Assembly (NCBI GenBank): GCA_900322035.1
Contig: ONYL01000030.1
Coordinates: 1 to 49,326 of the forward strand
Reading direction: 5' to 3'
Source of the DNA: an uncultured Prevotella sp.
GTDB taxonomy: Bacteria > Bacteroidota > Bacteroidia > Bacteroidales > Bacteroidaceae
DNA: 49,326 nt
Both the position numbers and the translations under genes were made by a program. Each line of letters begins with the position of its first letter. Positions within the stretch are counted from its first letter, which is position 1. This document shows, piece by piece, positions 18,110 through 26,922 of this stretch. Below the pieces are notes generated by a model, which had not been told where the DNA came from, did no database searches, and worked only from the letters and a program-made list of their open reading frames with translations.

Positions 18110-19558
18110 ATGCGAATGCTTTCGGATGCCGAATTGGCACAACTTCTCGATAAAGATATCTTTCACCTCATAGGCGACGTGGCTGACGAGTTAGGATGTG
18201 AATGCTATGTTGTTGGCGGCTATGTAAGAGACTTGTTTCTTGAGCGACCCAGCAACGACATCGACGTGGTCGTTGTCGGCAGCGGCATCCGTGTGGCTGA
18301 GGCCTTGAGAGACCGGCTGGGAAGGCGGGCGCATTTCTCGGTGTTTCGTAATTTCGGAACAGCACAGGTGAAATACAAGGGGTTGGAAGTGGAATTTGTC
18401 GGAGCCCGCAAGGAAAGCTACAGACACGACAGCCGCAAACCCCACGTGGAGGACGGCACGTTGGAGGACGACCAAAACCGCCGCGACTTCACCATCAATG
18501 CTTTGGCGGTGAGCCTGAACAAAGCAACTTTTGGGGAACTCGTCGATCCCTTCGATGGCGTTTACGATTTGGAAGACGGCATCATCCGCACACCACTCGA
18601 TCCCGATGTGACCTTCTCCGACGACCCATTGCGCATGATGCGCTGTGTGAGGTTTGCCACCCAGCTCAACTTCTATATCGAGGATGAGACTTTCGACGCC
18701 CTTACGCGCAATGCCGATAGGATCAAGATTGTCAGCGGCGAGCGCATTGTGGTGGAACTCAACAAAATCATGCTCTGCAAGACTCCCAGCCGAGGGTTTG
18801 TCGACCTGCAGCGCTGTGGTCTGCTGCGGCTCATCCTACCCGAACTGTCCGTGATGGATGAGGTGGAGACGCGCAATGGCCGCTCCCACAAGAACAACTT
18901 CTACCACACGTTGGAGGTGGTGGACAACGTAAGTTGCGCCACGGCGGGCGACGACTTCGATCCAGAGCGCCGTCTCTGGCTCCGATGGGCGGCCCTTTTC
19001 CACGACATTGGCAAGCCCCGCTCCAAGCGTTTCGACCCTGTGGTGGGATGGACGTTTCACAACCACGACTTCATAGGCGCCAAGATGATACCCCAAATCT
19101 TCAGACGTATGAAGATGCCCATGGACGCCAAGATGAAATATGTGCAGAAACTTGTAGAGCTTCATCTTCGTCCCATCGCCATTGCCGACGACGAAGTGAC
19201 CGACAGTGCAGTGCGCCGACTGCTCAACGACGCTGGGGAGGACATCGACGACCTGATGACACTCTGCGAGGCCGACATCACCAGCAAGAACCAAGTGCGC
19301 AAGCAGAGGTTTCTCGACAACTTCCGTATCGTGAGGGAAAAGCTTGCCGACCTGAAGCAGCGCGACTACAAGCGGCTGCTACAGCCTTGCATCGACGGCA
19401 ATGAGATCATGGAAATGTTCCACCTCAAGCCCAGCCGTGAGGTGGGGCAGCTCAAGCAGGCCCTCAAGGATGCAGTGCTCGACAACAAGGTAGCCAACGA
19501 GCGGGAACCGCTGATGAAATTGTTGATGGACAAAGCCCACGGAATGGGCTTGTGTTAG
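18110..19558 (+). CDS. cca: CCA tRNA nucleotidyltransferase with HD domain
   Basis: The 482-residue enzyme adds or repairs the CCA end of tRNA. The class II nucleotidyltransferase head has the GG motif VVGGYVRD (34-41), catalytic Asp50 and Asp52 in NDIDVVVV, and the RRDFTIN motif (124-130). The C-terminal half has an HD phosphohydrolase domain (HTLEVVDNV, then RWAALFHDIGKP), as in many bacterial CCA enzymes. The start at 18110 fits the promoter; a second ATG two codons later is possible. It is monocistronic, with a strong terminator after it. Confidence 0.96.
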   Translation: MRMLSDAELAQLLDKDIFHLIGDVADELGCECYVVGGYVRDLFLERPSNDIDVVVVGSGIRVAEALRDRLGRRAHFSVFRNFGTAQVKYKGLEVEFVGARKESYRHDSRKPHVEDGTLEDDQNRRDFTINALAVSLNKATFGELVDPFDGVYDLEDGIIRTPLDPDVTFSDDPLRMMRCVRFATQLNFYIEDETFDALTRNADRIKIVSGERIVVELNKIMLCKTPSRGFVDLQRCGLLRLILPELSVMDEVETRNGRSHKNNFYHTLEVVDNVSCATAGDDFDPERRLWLRWAALFHDIGKPRSKRFDPVVGWTFHNHDFIGAKMIPQIFRRMKMPMDAKMKYVQKLVELHLRPIAIADDEVTDSAVRRLLNDAGEDIDDLMTLCEADITSKNQVRKQRFLDNFRIVREKLADLKQRDYKRLLQPCIDGNEIMEMFHLKPSREVGQLKQALKDAVLDNKVANEREPLMKLLMDKAHGMGLC

Positions 19559-19600
19559 GCCCTGCCATCACCCTGTCTTCCTTCGCTAAAGGACAATATG

Positions 19601-19640
19601 GCCGCCGTCAAGCTGCTTGACGGCGGCTGTCTGTTTACTT
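19601..19640 (+). terminator. Terminator of cca
   Basis: GCCGCCGTCAAG and CTTGACGGCGGC form a perfect 12-bp stem with a three-base loop (19601-19627), followed by TGTCTGTTTACTT. Confidence 0.8.
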
Positions 19641-19682
19641 CTTCCAATTACAACTAATGTTTGTTAAAACTCAGATACATTG

Positions 19683-19713
19683 GTTGAGTTTCCAATTATT
19701 ATCGTTAATTTTG
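19683..19713 (+). promoter_or_regulatory. Near-consensus promoter of the RND operon
   Basis: GTTG at 19683-19686 (one change from TTTG) and TAATTTTG at 19706-19713 are 19 bases apart. A leader of about 85 bases follows. Confidence 0.65.
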
Positions 19714-19803
19714 CAGCTGAAAACCGAAAAGGAGTTTTTAGTTTTCTTTCTAAGTTGCGTAAACTTTAGCTTTGATCAATAACACTTTATAATATAAATA
19801 GGT

Positions 19804-21006
19804 ATGAGAATTAAAACAATTTTGCTCGCTGCCATTGCAGCACCCTTGCTGGTTTCCTGTGGAGGCAAGAGTGGAGGTATGCCGAACTTTGGCGATAACC
19901 AGTTTGCCGTGCGGACAGTTGAATCTGGTAGCGCGTCGTTGCAGACTACTTATCCCGCAACGATCAAGGGTATCCACGATGTGGAGGTACGCCCCATGGT
20001 TTCCGGTTTCATCACTAAGGTTTGCGTGCAGGAGGGGCAGGCCGTGCAGAGAGGCCAACTCCTCTTCACTATCAATAGTGAAACTTATCAGGCTCAGTTG
20101 CGACAGGCACAGGCTGCACTCAACACAGCCCGCTCACAGGCTAACACCACGCGCTTGACCTGGCAGAACAACAAGAAACTGTTTGACAAGCATATCATTG
20201 GACAATATGAGCTTTCTACTTCCCAGAACAGCTACGAAAGTGCTGTGGCCCAAGTGCGTCAGGCTGAGGCAGCAGTGGCTTCTGCCAAGGAGATGTTGAG
20301 CTACTGCTACGTGAAGAGCCCCGCCACGGGCTATATCGGTTCGCTTCCCTACAAGGTGGGTGCCTTGGTAAGTCCTTCCATCACCACGCCGCTGACCACC
20401 GTGAGTGACATCAGTGTGGTTGAAGTGTTCTTCTCCGTCCCCGAAAAGACCGTGCTCAGCATGATCAAGGGCTCCGGAAGCGAGAAGGCAGCCATAGCTT
20501 CCTTCCCCGCAGTGAAATTGCAGATGAACGATGGCACCATCTATAATCATCCCGGCCGCGTGGTGAAGATGAGTGGAGTAGTGGATCCCTCTACGGGAGC
20601 CTTGAGCGTTATTGCCCATTTCAACAATCCCGAAAAACTTCTCAAGAGTGGCGGCTCCGGCAGCATCATCATCCCGACCGATGACAGTCATGCCATCCTC
20701 GTACCGAAGGAAGCCTGCTCTGAGGTGCAGGATAAAATCTTCGTTTATGTCGTGGGCAAGGACAACAAGGTGAAATATACCGAGATCAAGGTGAATCCCC
20801 AAGATGACGGCAACAACTATATCGTTACCTCGGGCCTTAGGGTTGGCGACCGCTACGTATCGAAGGGCATCACCAAACTCACCGATGGCATGCAGATTCA
20901 GCCCATCACCGAAGAACAGTATCAGAAGAATATAGACAAGGCAACCGAAATCTCCAAACAACAGGGGACGGCCTCAGGCTTCGTGAACGCCATGAAAGGC
21001 AAATAA
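19804..21006 (+). CDS. RND efflux periplasmic adaptor (AcrA/MexA-like lipoprotein)
   Basis: The 400-residue protein is the membrane-fusion subunit of a tripartite efflux pump. A lipoprotein signal ends at Cys19 (PLLVSCGG), anchoring it to a membrane. It then has the barrel-sandwich halves (VRPMVSGFITKVCVQEGQAVQRGQ and YCYVKSPATGYIGSLPYKVGALV) around a helical hairpin rich in alanine and glutamine, and a beta-barrel region. It begins a three-gene operon with the permease and the outer-membrane channel. No local regulator gene is present, so control must come from elsewhere. The substrate is unknown. Confidence 0.95.
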   Translation: MRIKTILLAAIAAPLLVSCGGKSGGMPNFGDNQFAVRTVESGSASLQTTYPATIKGIHDVEVRPMVSGFITKVCVQEGQAVQRGQLLFTINSETYQAQLRQAQAALNTARSQANTTRLTWQNNKKLFDKHIIGQYELSTSQNSYESAVAQVRQAEAAVASAKEMLSYCYVKSPATGYIGSLPYKVGALVSPSITTPLTTVSDISVVEVFFSVPEKTVLSMIKGSGSEKAAIASFPAVKLQMNDGTIYNHPGRVVKMSGVVDPSTGALSVIAHFNNPEKLLKSGGSGSIIIPTDDSHAILVPKEACSEVQDKIFVYVVGKDNKVKYTEIKVNPQDDGNNYIVTSGLRVGDRYVSKGITKLTDGMQIQPITEEQYQKNIDKATEISKQQGTASGFVNAMKGK

Positions 21007-21091
21007 TCCGCGAGGCGGGGACAGACTGCGGCCAACGTCGCCTGCCCTTAAACGAAACACTGTCTGATAACTTAACATAAGTAAGAAAACA

Positions 21092-24000
21092 ATGACATTT
21101 ACCAATTTCATAAAACGACCGGTGCTCTCCACCGTGATATCCATCTTCTTCGTGCTGCTGGGTACCATCGGTTTGGTGTCGCTGCCTATAGAGCAGTATC
21201 CCGACATTGCACCACCTACCATCATGGTACAGGCATCCTATCAAGGAGCTGATGCCGAGACGGTGATGAAGTCTGTTGCCGTGCCTTTGGAAGAAAGCAT
21301 CAATGGCGTGGAGAACATGACCTACATGACCTCTCAGACCACCAACGACGGTATGTGTATGATCACCGTTTATTTCAAGCAGGGAGCCAACCCTGATATG
21401 GCTGCCGTTAACGTGCAGAACCGTGTGTCGCAGGCCCAGGCCCTGCTGCCGGCTGAGGTTACTCAGGTGGGTGTGACGGTGACGAAGCGTCAGACCTCCA
21501 ACGTCATCATGTATGCCGTCACCTCCGACGGACGCTACGACGACCAGTTTGTGACCAACTACAACAACATCAACATCGTGCCGCTCATCAAGCGTATCAA
21601 CGGTGTGGGCGACGTGAATAGTCCCTCTTCGGCCAACTACTCCATGCGTATCTGGCTTCAGCCCGACAAGATGAAGGAATACGGACTGATGCCCTCCGAC
21701 ATCATAGGCGTACTGTCCGAGCAGAACATCGAGGCTGCCCCCGGTAAGTTTGGCGAGAACTCCAACGTGGCCTACGAGTACACCCTGCGCTACAAGGGTC
21801 GTCTGTCAACGCCTATCGAATATGACAACATTATTCTAACCAGTAAGACCACCGGTCAGACGCTGAAACTCAAGGATGTTGCCAAGATAGAGCTGGGATC
21901 GCTGATGTATAGTGTGAGCCTTCGCAACGATGGCATCCCCGCTTGTATGGGTATGGTGCAGCAGATTGCCGGCTCCAACGCCACCCAAATTGCCACCGAC
22001 GTGAAGGCCGCGCTCGACAATGCACAGAAGTCCATGCCGCCGGGCATGAAAACCGTCATCATGTATGACGTGACCGACTTCCTCTTCGCTTCCATCCACG
22101 AAGTGATCATGACGCTCGTCATTACCCTCTTGTTGGTGTTCCTCGTGGTGTATGTCTTCCTGCAGGACTTCCGCTCCACGCTCATTCCTATGATCGCCGT
22201 GCCAGTGGCCTTGATCGGTACTTTCCTCTTCCTGTGGGTGTTTGGCTTCTCTATCAACCTTCTGACGCTATCAGCCCTACTCTTGGCCATCGCCATTGTG
22301 GTGGATGATGCCATTGTGGTGGTGGAGGCTGTCCATGCCAAGCTCGACCAAGGCTATGACAGTTCGCTAACCGCCGCTATCGACGCCATGAACGAGATCT
22401 CCAGTGCCATCATCTCCATCACGCTCGTTATGGCAGCCGTGTTCGTACCGGTATCTTTTATGGGAGGCACGAGTGGTACCTTCTATCGTGAGTTCGGTGT
22501 AACCATGGCTGTGAGTATTGTGATCTCGGCCGTCAACGCTTTGACGCTCTCGCCAGCCCTCTGCGCCATATTCCTAAAACCTCACAAGGCTGAAGAGACA
22601 GAAAAGAACAAGACTTTCGTGGCCCGTTTCCACGCTGGCTTCAACCGCGTGTTTGAGAAAACCACCAATAAATATAAGAAAGGTGTGGAGTATGTCATCA
22701 ACCATCGCATCATCACCGCCTCACTCGTTGTTGTCGGTATAGTAGCGTTGGCTGTTCTGATGAATACCACCAAGACCGGTCTGGTGCCAGACGAGGATAC
22801 TGGAACGATATTCGTGACCGTCTCTGCTAATCCGGGAACCTCGCAGGAACGCACCAAGAAGATTGTGGATGAGGTGGACAAGATGCTGGCCAACAATCCA
22901 GCCATCCTGCATCGCAACGCTATTCTTGGTTATAACTTCATTGCCGGCCAGGGCTCCGACCAGGCCACGTTCATCATCAAGCTGAAGTCCTTTGAAGACC
23001 GTGCCGGTGGTATCACCGACCGCATCAAGCGAGCTATCAAGGACAAGGATCCCATGGCCCTCGTGGTGAATCCCTACGAGCAAAACTCCGTATTGGGAAT
23101 GATCTATAAGCAGACGGCCAGCATCAAAGACGCTCAGATCTTGGCCTTTGGTCCGCCTATGATTCCGGGCTTCTCTGTGCAGAACGGTGTGACGATGACC
23201 ATGCAGGACAAGACCGGCGGCGACCTGAACAAATTCTTCAGCGTGACCAAGGACTTCCTTGCCGAGCTTAACAAGCGCCCTGAGGTGCAGCAGGCCATGA
23301 CCTCTTACAACCCCAACTATCCACAGTATATGGTGGACGTGGATGTGGCCAAGACCAAGCAGGCCGGCATCTCACCCAAGGTGGTGCTCTCCGTGATGCA
23401 GGGCTATTACGGTGGTCTTTATGCCTCCAACTTCAATGCCTACGGTAAGCTCTTCCGTGTGATGATCCAGGGCGATGTGGCCAGCCGCATGACCCCCGAA
23501 GGACTCTCGCGCATCTATGTACGCACCGCCTCGGGAGAAATGTCACCCGTGAGCGAGTTCGTCACTCTGCATAAAGTCTACGGACCTTCAAATATTGGCC
23601 GTTTCAACCTTTTCACGGCCATCAACGTCAGTGTCAACGCCAACTCCGGCTATTCCTCCGGTCAGGTGATGAAGGCCATCGAGGAGGTGGCCAAGGACAA
23701 CCTGCCCGACGGCTATGGATATGAATACTCTGGATTGAGCCGCTCCGAGGCTGAGTCGAGCAACTCCACGGCGCTGATCTTTGTGCTTTGCTTGGTGTTC
23801 GTCTATCTGATTCTCAGTGCCCAGTACGAGAGCTACATCTTGCCCCTGTCCGTGTTGCTGTCCGTGCCGTTCGGTCTGGCCGGGGCTTTCGCCTTCACCA
23901 ATCTCTTCGGCCACAGCAACGACATCTACATGCAGATTTCGCTCATCATGTTGATTGGTCTGCTGTCGAAGAACGCCATCCTGATTGTGCAGTTCGCCCT

Positions 24001-24355
24001 TGAGCGCCGCCAGACGGGTATGGCCATCAAGTATTCGGCCATCCTCGGTGCCGCAGCCCGTCTGCGTCCTATCTTGATGACTTCATTGGCCATGATTATC
24101 GGTCTGTTACCTTTGATGTTTGCCTCCGGTGTAGGCAAGAATGGTAACCAAACCTTGGGAGCTGCAGCCGTGGGCGGTATGCTCATTGGTACCATCTGCC
24201 AGATCTTTGTGGTGCCGGCACTCTTCGCCGTCTTCCAGTGGCTGCAAGAGAAGGTGAGCCCATTGAAGTTCGATGATGAGATGAACACCGAGGTGCTCAG
24301 CGAGCTCCGCCAGTATAAGCCGAATGTGTCTATTGAAGAATTTGAAAAAGACTGA
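21092..24355 (+). CDS. RND efflux pump permease (AcrB/MexB-like, HAE1)
   Basis: The 1087-residue protein is the inner-membrane proton-driven pump. It starts with FIKRPVLSTVISIFFVLLG, the usual first helix, and has two large periplasmic loops and twelve membrane segments. The proton relay pair is Asp405-Asp406 in AIVVDDAIVVVE, equal to Asp407-Asp408 of AcrB. The lysine partner region lies near the SKNAILIVQFA stretch. Length is normal, slightly longer than AcrB at the C-terminus. It sits between the adaptor and channel genes, seven bases before the latter, and the three products form one pump. Confidence 0.97.
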   Translation: MTFTNFIKRPVLSTVISIFFVLLGTIGLVSLPIEQYPDIAPPTIMVQASYQGADAETVMKSVAVPLEESINGVENMTYMTSQTTNDGMCMITVYFKQGANPDMAAVNVQNRVSQAQALLPAEVTQVGVTVTKRQTSNVIMYAVTSDGRYDDQFVTNYNNINIVPLIKRINGVGDVNSPSSANYSMRIWLQPDKMKEYGLMPSDIIGVLSEQNIEAAPGKFGENSNVAYEYTLRYKGRLSTPIEYDNIILTSKTTGQTLKLKDVAKIELGSLMYSVSLRNDGIPACMGMVQQIAGSNATQIATDVKAALDNAQKSMPPGMKTVIMYDVTDFLFASIHEVIMTLVITLLLVFLVVYVFLQDFRSTLIPMIAVPVALIGTFLFLWVFGFSINLLTLSALLLAIAIVVDDAIVVVEAVHAKLDQGYDSSLTAAIDAMNEISSAIISITLVMAAVFVPVSFMGGTSGTFYREFGVTMAVSIVISAVNALTLSPALCAIFLKPHKAEETEKNKTFVARFHAGFNRVFEKTTNKYKKGVEYVINHRIITASLVVVGIVALAVLMNTTKTGLVPDEDTGTIFVTVSANPGTSQERTKKIVDEVDKMLANNPAILHRNAILGYNFIAGQGSDQATFIIKLKSFEDRAGGITDRIKRAIKDKDPMALVVNPYEQNSVLGMIYKQTASIKDAQILAFGPPMIPGFSVQNGVTMTMQDKTGGDLNKFFSVTKDFLAELNKRPEVQQAMTSYNPNYPQYMVDVDVAKTKQAGISPKVVLSVMQGYYGGLYASNFNAYGKLFRVMIQGDVASRMTPEGLSRIYVRTASGEMSPVSEFVTLHKVYGPSNIGRFNLFTAINVSVNANSGYSSGQVMKAIEEVAKDNLPDGYGYEYSGLSRSEAESSNSTALIFVLCLVFVYLILSAQYESYILPLSVLLSVPFGLAGAFAFTNLFGHSNDIYMQISLIMLIGLLSKNAILIVQFALERRQTGMAIKYSAILGAAARLRPILMTSLAMIIGLLPLMFASGVGKNGNQTLGAAAVGGMLIGTICQIFVVPALFAVFQWLQEKVSPLKFDDEMNTEVLSELRQYKPNVSIEEFEKD

Positions 24356-24361
24356 TGCATT

Positions 24362-25747
24362 ATGAATAAACCATCCATTATCATATTAGCCCTTGCACTG
24401 CTCTCCTTGAGCGGCTGCAAGAGCCTCTATGGCAACTATGAGCGTCCCGAAGTGAAGACTTCCGGCATTGTCCGCGATACAGCCACCAACCACGCCCTCG
24501 CGGAGACCGACACGGCAAGTTTCGGCAATCTGCCCTGGAGAAGTGTCTTCACTGACCCGAAGTTGCAGACACTTATCGAACGGGGACTGAAAAACAACTA
24601 CGACCTGCTCAATGCTGCCCTCAATGTAGATATGGCCGAAGCACAACTCAAGGCTTCCAAACTGGCCTTTCTGCCTTCGTTCACTTTCTCGCCGCAAGGC
24701 ACCATCTCCTCCTGGGACGGTGGAAAAGCCACCAAGACCTATAGTCTGCCCATCAATGCCAGTTGGAATGTGGACCTCTTCGGCAACTTGCGTTCACAGA
24801 AGCGGGCCGCACAGGTGGCGTTGCTCCAGTCGAAGGACTACCAGGTGAGCGTGCAGACCTCGCTCATCTCCAACATCGCCAACTGCTACTATTCCTTGCT
24901 CATGATGGACAAGGAAGTGGAAATCCTCGACGATATGACCAAGCTGACCAAGGAAACCTGGGATATCATGAAGACCCAGATGGAGTTGGGCCGAGTAAGA
25001 TCCACCGGCGTTCAAAGCGCAGAGAACAACTATTACTCAACGCTCACCCAGAAGACGGAACTCTTGCGCCAGATCCGCGACACAGAGAACACTCTCTCCC
25101 TGCTCCTTGGCGAACCTGGGGGATCCATTGCCCGTGGCAAACTTGAGGATCAGAGTCTACCCAGCAATTTCTCAACAGGTGTACCCTTGCAGTTGCTCAG
25201 CAACCGTCCCGACGTACATGCCAACGAGATGGCCCTGGCCCAGTGCTTCTACAATGTGCAGACGGCCCGCTCGCGCTTCTATCCCAATCTCACCATCTCC
25301 GGCAACGGTATCTTCACCAACTCCGGAGGCATGGGCATCGTCAATCCCGGCAAGTGGCTGCTCTCGGCTGTGGGCTCGCTCGTGCAGCCCATCTTCCAGA
25401 ACGGCAAGCTCGTGGCCGGACTGCGTGTGGCCAAAGATCAATATCAGCAGGCATACAACACATGGCAGAACTCTATCCTGAAAGCCGGCAATGAGGTGAG
25501 CAACGCTTTGGTGCTCTACAACTCTTCAGCTCAGAAGAGCAAACTTGAGGCCCATCAGATCGAGGTGTTGAAGAAGAATGTGGAAGATACGCGAGCCTTG
25601 ATGGGTGAGAGCAGCTCTACCTATCTTGAAGTCATCTCAGCCCAGTCGAATCTGCTCAATGTGGAACTCTCCAAAGTGCAGGACGACTTCTATAAGATGC
25701 AGGCTGTGGTCAACCTCTATTATGCTCTCGGAGGTGGTGCCAAGTAA
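24362..25747 (+). CDS. Efflux outer-membrane channel lipoprotein (OprM/NodT-like)
   Basis: The 461-residue product is the TolC-like outer-membrane factor of the pump. It has a lipoprotein signal ending at Cys19 (SLSGCKSLYG), then two copies of the outer-membrane efflux domain with the long amphipathic helices of the channel (LLNAALNVDMAEAQLKASKL, and ALAQCFYNVQTARSRFYP in the second half). The motif LSNRPDV, common in NodT-type channels, is present. It starts seven bases after the permease stop, so it is translated with it. Confidence 0.95.
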   Translation: MNKPSIIILALALLSLSGCKSLYGNYERPEVKTSGIVRDTATNHALAETDTASFGNLPWRSVFTDPKLQTLIERGLKNNYDLLNAALNVDMAEAQLKASKLAFLPSFTFSPQGTISSWDGGKATKTYSLPINASWNVDLFGNLRSQKRAAQVALLQSKDYQVSVQTSLISNIANCYYSLLMMDKEVEILDDMTKLTKETWDIMKTQMELGRVRSTGVQSAENNYYSTLTQKTELLRQIRDTENTLSLLLGEPGGSIARGKLEDQSLPSNFSTGVPLQLLSNRPDVHANEMALAQCFYNVQTARSRFYPNLTISGNGIFTNSGGMGIVNPGKWLLSAVGSLVQPIFQNGKLVAGLRVAKDQYQQAYNTWQNSILKAGNEVSNALVLYNSSAQKSKLEAHQIEVLKKNVEDTRALMGESSSTYLEVISAQSNLLNVELSKVQDDFYKMQAVVNLYYALGGGAK

Positions 25748-25779
25748 GGTTTTCGTTTAACATCTAATTCAGAAAGATT

Positions 25780-26562
25780 ATGGCAAATCATATCAGTGAC
25801 AGAGCTGTTGTCGATCCCAAAGCGCAGATTGGTGACAACGTCACTATTTATCCTTTCGCGTATATTGAGGGCGATGTGGTCATTGGCGACAACTGCGTCA
25901 TCGCTCCCAACGTCAATGTGCTCAATGGCACACGCATGGGCAACGGCTGCAGGGTGTTTCAGAATACCGTGCTTGGAGCCATGCCCCAGGATTTTCATTT
26001 CAAGGGCGACGAGACGGAGTTGGTCATTGGCAATAAAGTGACCTTCCGTGAGAACGTGGTCGTGAACCGTGCAACCTTTGCCGGTGGCCAGACTGTGATA
26101 GGTGACAAATGCTTCCTCATGGAGGGCACGCATATTTCCCACGACACCAAAGTGGGTCCCCACTGTGTGTTTGGCTACGGCACAAAGATAGCAGGTGATT
26201 GCGAGATAGGCCGTGGTGCCGTGTTCTCCAGCAATGTTATTGCCAACCCCGATGTGCGTGTAGGCGACAATGCGATGATCCTTGCCGGTACTACCTTCTC
26301 CAAGGATGTGCCGCCTTACATCCTCGCCGGAGGCACCCCCGTGAAATACGACGGCGTAAACACCGTACTACTTGAATATCTCCACAAGGAGAAAAAAATT
26401 CAAGACCATATCGCAAATGCTTACCGCCTGGTGTTCCACGGACAAACGAGTTTATTTGATGCTGTACTCCAGATTCAGCAGCAGGTGCCCGACAGTCCTG
26501 AGATTCAAAATATCATCAGTTTCTTGAAGGCTTCTAAATTAGGAATTATTGGTAAAATGTAG
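25780..26562 (+). CDS. LpxA-like left-handed beta-helix acyltransferase, divergent copy
   Basis: The 260-residue protein has the hexapeptide-repeat fold and overall plan of UDP-N-acetylglucosamine acyltransferase LpxA, including the C-terminal helical domain. HISHD (118-122) matches the E. coli catalytic region His122-His125, and KDVPPY is conserved. Two other E. coli ligand positions differ: the His144 position is Asp (IAGD) and the His160-Gln161 pair is Asn-Pro (VIANPD). This suggests an LpxA paralogue whose acyl or nucleotide substrate differs from that of the lipid A enzyme. It lies 32 bases after the efflux operon and may be co-transcribed. A terminator follows it. Confidence 0.85.
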   Translation: MANHISDRAVVDPKAQIGDNVTIYPFAYIEGDVVIGDNCVIAPNVNVLNGTRMGNGCRVFQNTVLGAMPQDFHFKGDETELVIGNKVTFRENVVVNRATFAGGQTVIGDKCFLMEGTHISHDTKVGPHCVFGYGTKIAGDCEIGRGAVFSSNVIANPDVRVGDNAMILAGTTFSKDVPPYILAGGTPVKYDGVNTVLLEYLHKEKKIQDHIANAYRLVFHGQTSLFDAVLQIQQQVPDSPEIQNIISFLKASKLGIIGKM

Positions 26563-26592
26563 TTCATACCTATACATTTTTACTCTGTGATG

Positions 26593-26625
26593 GGTGGGTT
26601 TGCCGTGAGGTAAATCCACCTTTTT
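26593..26625 (+). terminator. Terminator of the efflux/LpxA-like operon
   Basis: GGTGGGTTT at 26593-26601 pairs with AAATCCACC at 26612-26620 (one G-U pair), followed by five T residues. Confidence 0.8.
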
Positions 26626-26677
26626 AGTGTGTTGGGAAATTCTCTTGCGTATTGGAATCTTGGGTCTTGGCTGGCGA

Positions 26678-26817
26678 AACAGTGTGGCGGTCGCCGCACA
26701 ACAGTGTGGCGGTCGCCATCCAACAGTGTGGCGGTCGCCATCCAACCGTGTGGCGGTAGCCATCCAACAGTGTGGCGGTAGCCATCCAACAATACGGCAG
26801 TTGCCACACAACAACGT
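26678..26817. repeat. Array B: six tandem 22-bp repeats related to array A
   Basis: Dyad cores start at 26686, 26708, 26730, 26752, 26774 and 26796, a strict 22-base period. Typical units are GGCGGTCGCC or GGCGGTAGCC followed by ATCCAACAGTGT. The last unit reads GGCAGTTGCC, in which both halves of the dyad have changed together (G to A and C to T), keeping the symmetry. Aligned to array A, 16 of 22 positions agree, so the two arrays belong to one repeat family. Confidence 0.93.
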
Positions 26818-26910
26818 GTCAGTGGGCGCGAAAGAGGCTTAAACAAATGAGATCAACAAAAGAATTGCAAAAACAACAGCTCAGACAGATGATTTCTCCT
26901 ATCTCTTCCG

Positions 26911-26918
26911 TATCTTTG
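26911..26918 (+). promoter_or_regulatory. -7 element for mutY
   Basis: TATCTTTG lies five bases before the mutY ATG. This implies a leaderless or near-leaderless message. No TTTG is seen at -33. Confidence 0.45.
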
Positions 26919-26922
26919 CATT

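Larger units (their letters stand above)
26563..26922. other. Gene-free stretch with terminator, repeat array B and mutY promoter
   Basis: The stretch contains a rho-independent terminator directly after the LpxA-like gene, six 22-bp repeats and a -7 box for mutY. Open frames across the repeats run on both strands, because the repeat lacks stop codons, and are not genes. Confidence 0.85.

Noticed and set aside
26539-26846. Frames over array B on both strands
   Set aside because: Same cause as array A: stop-free 22-base repeats give open frames in all phases, without start or family signals.
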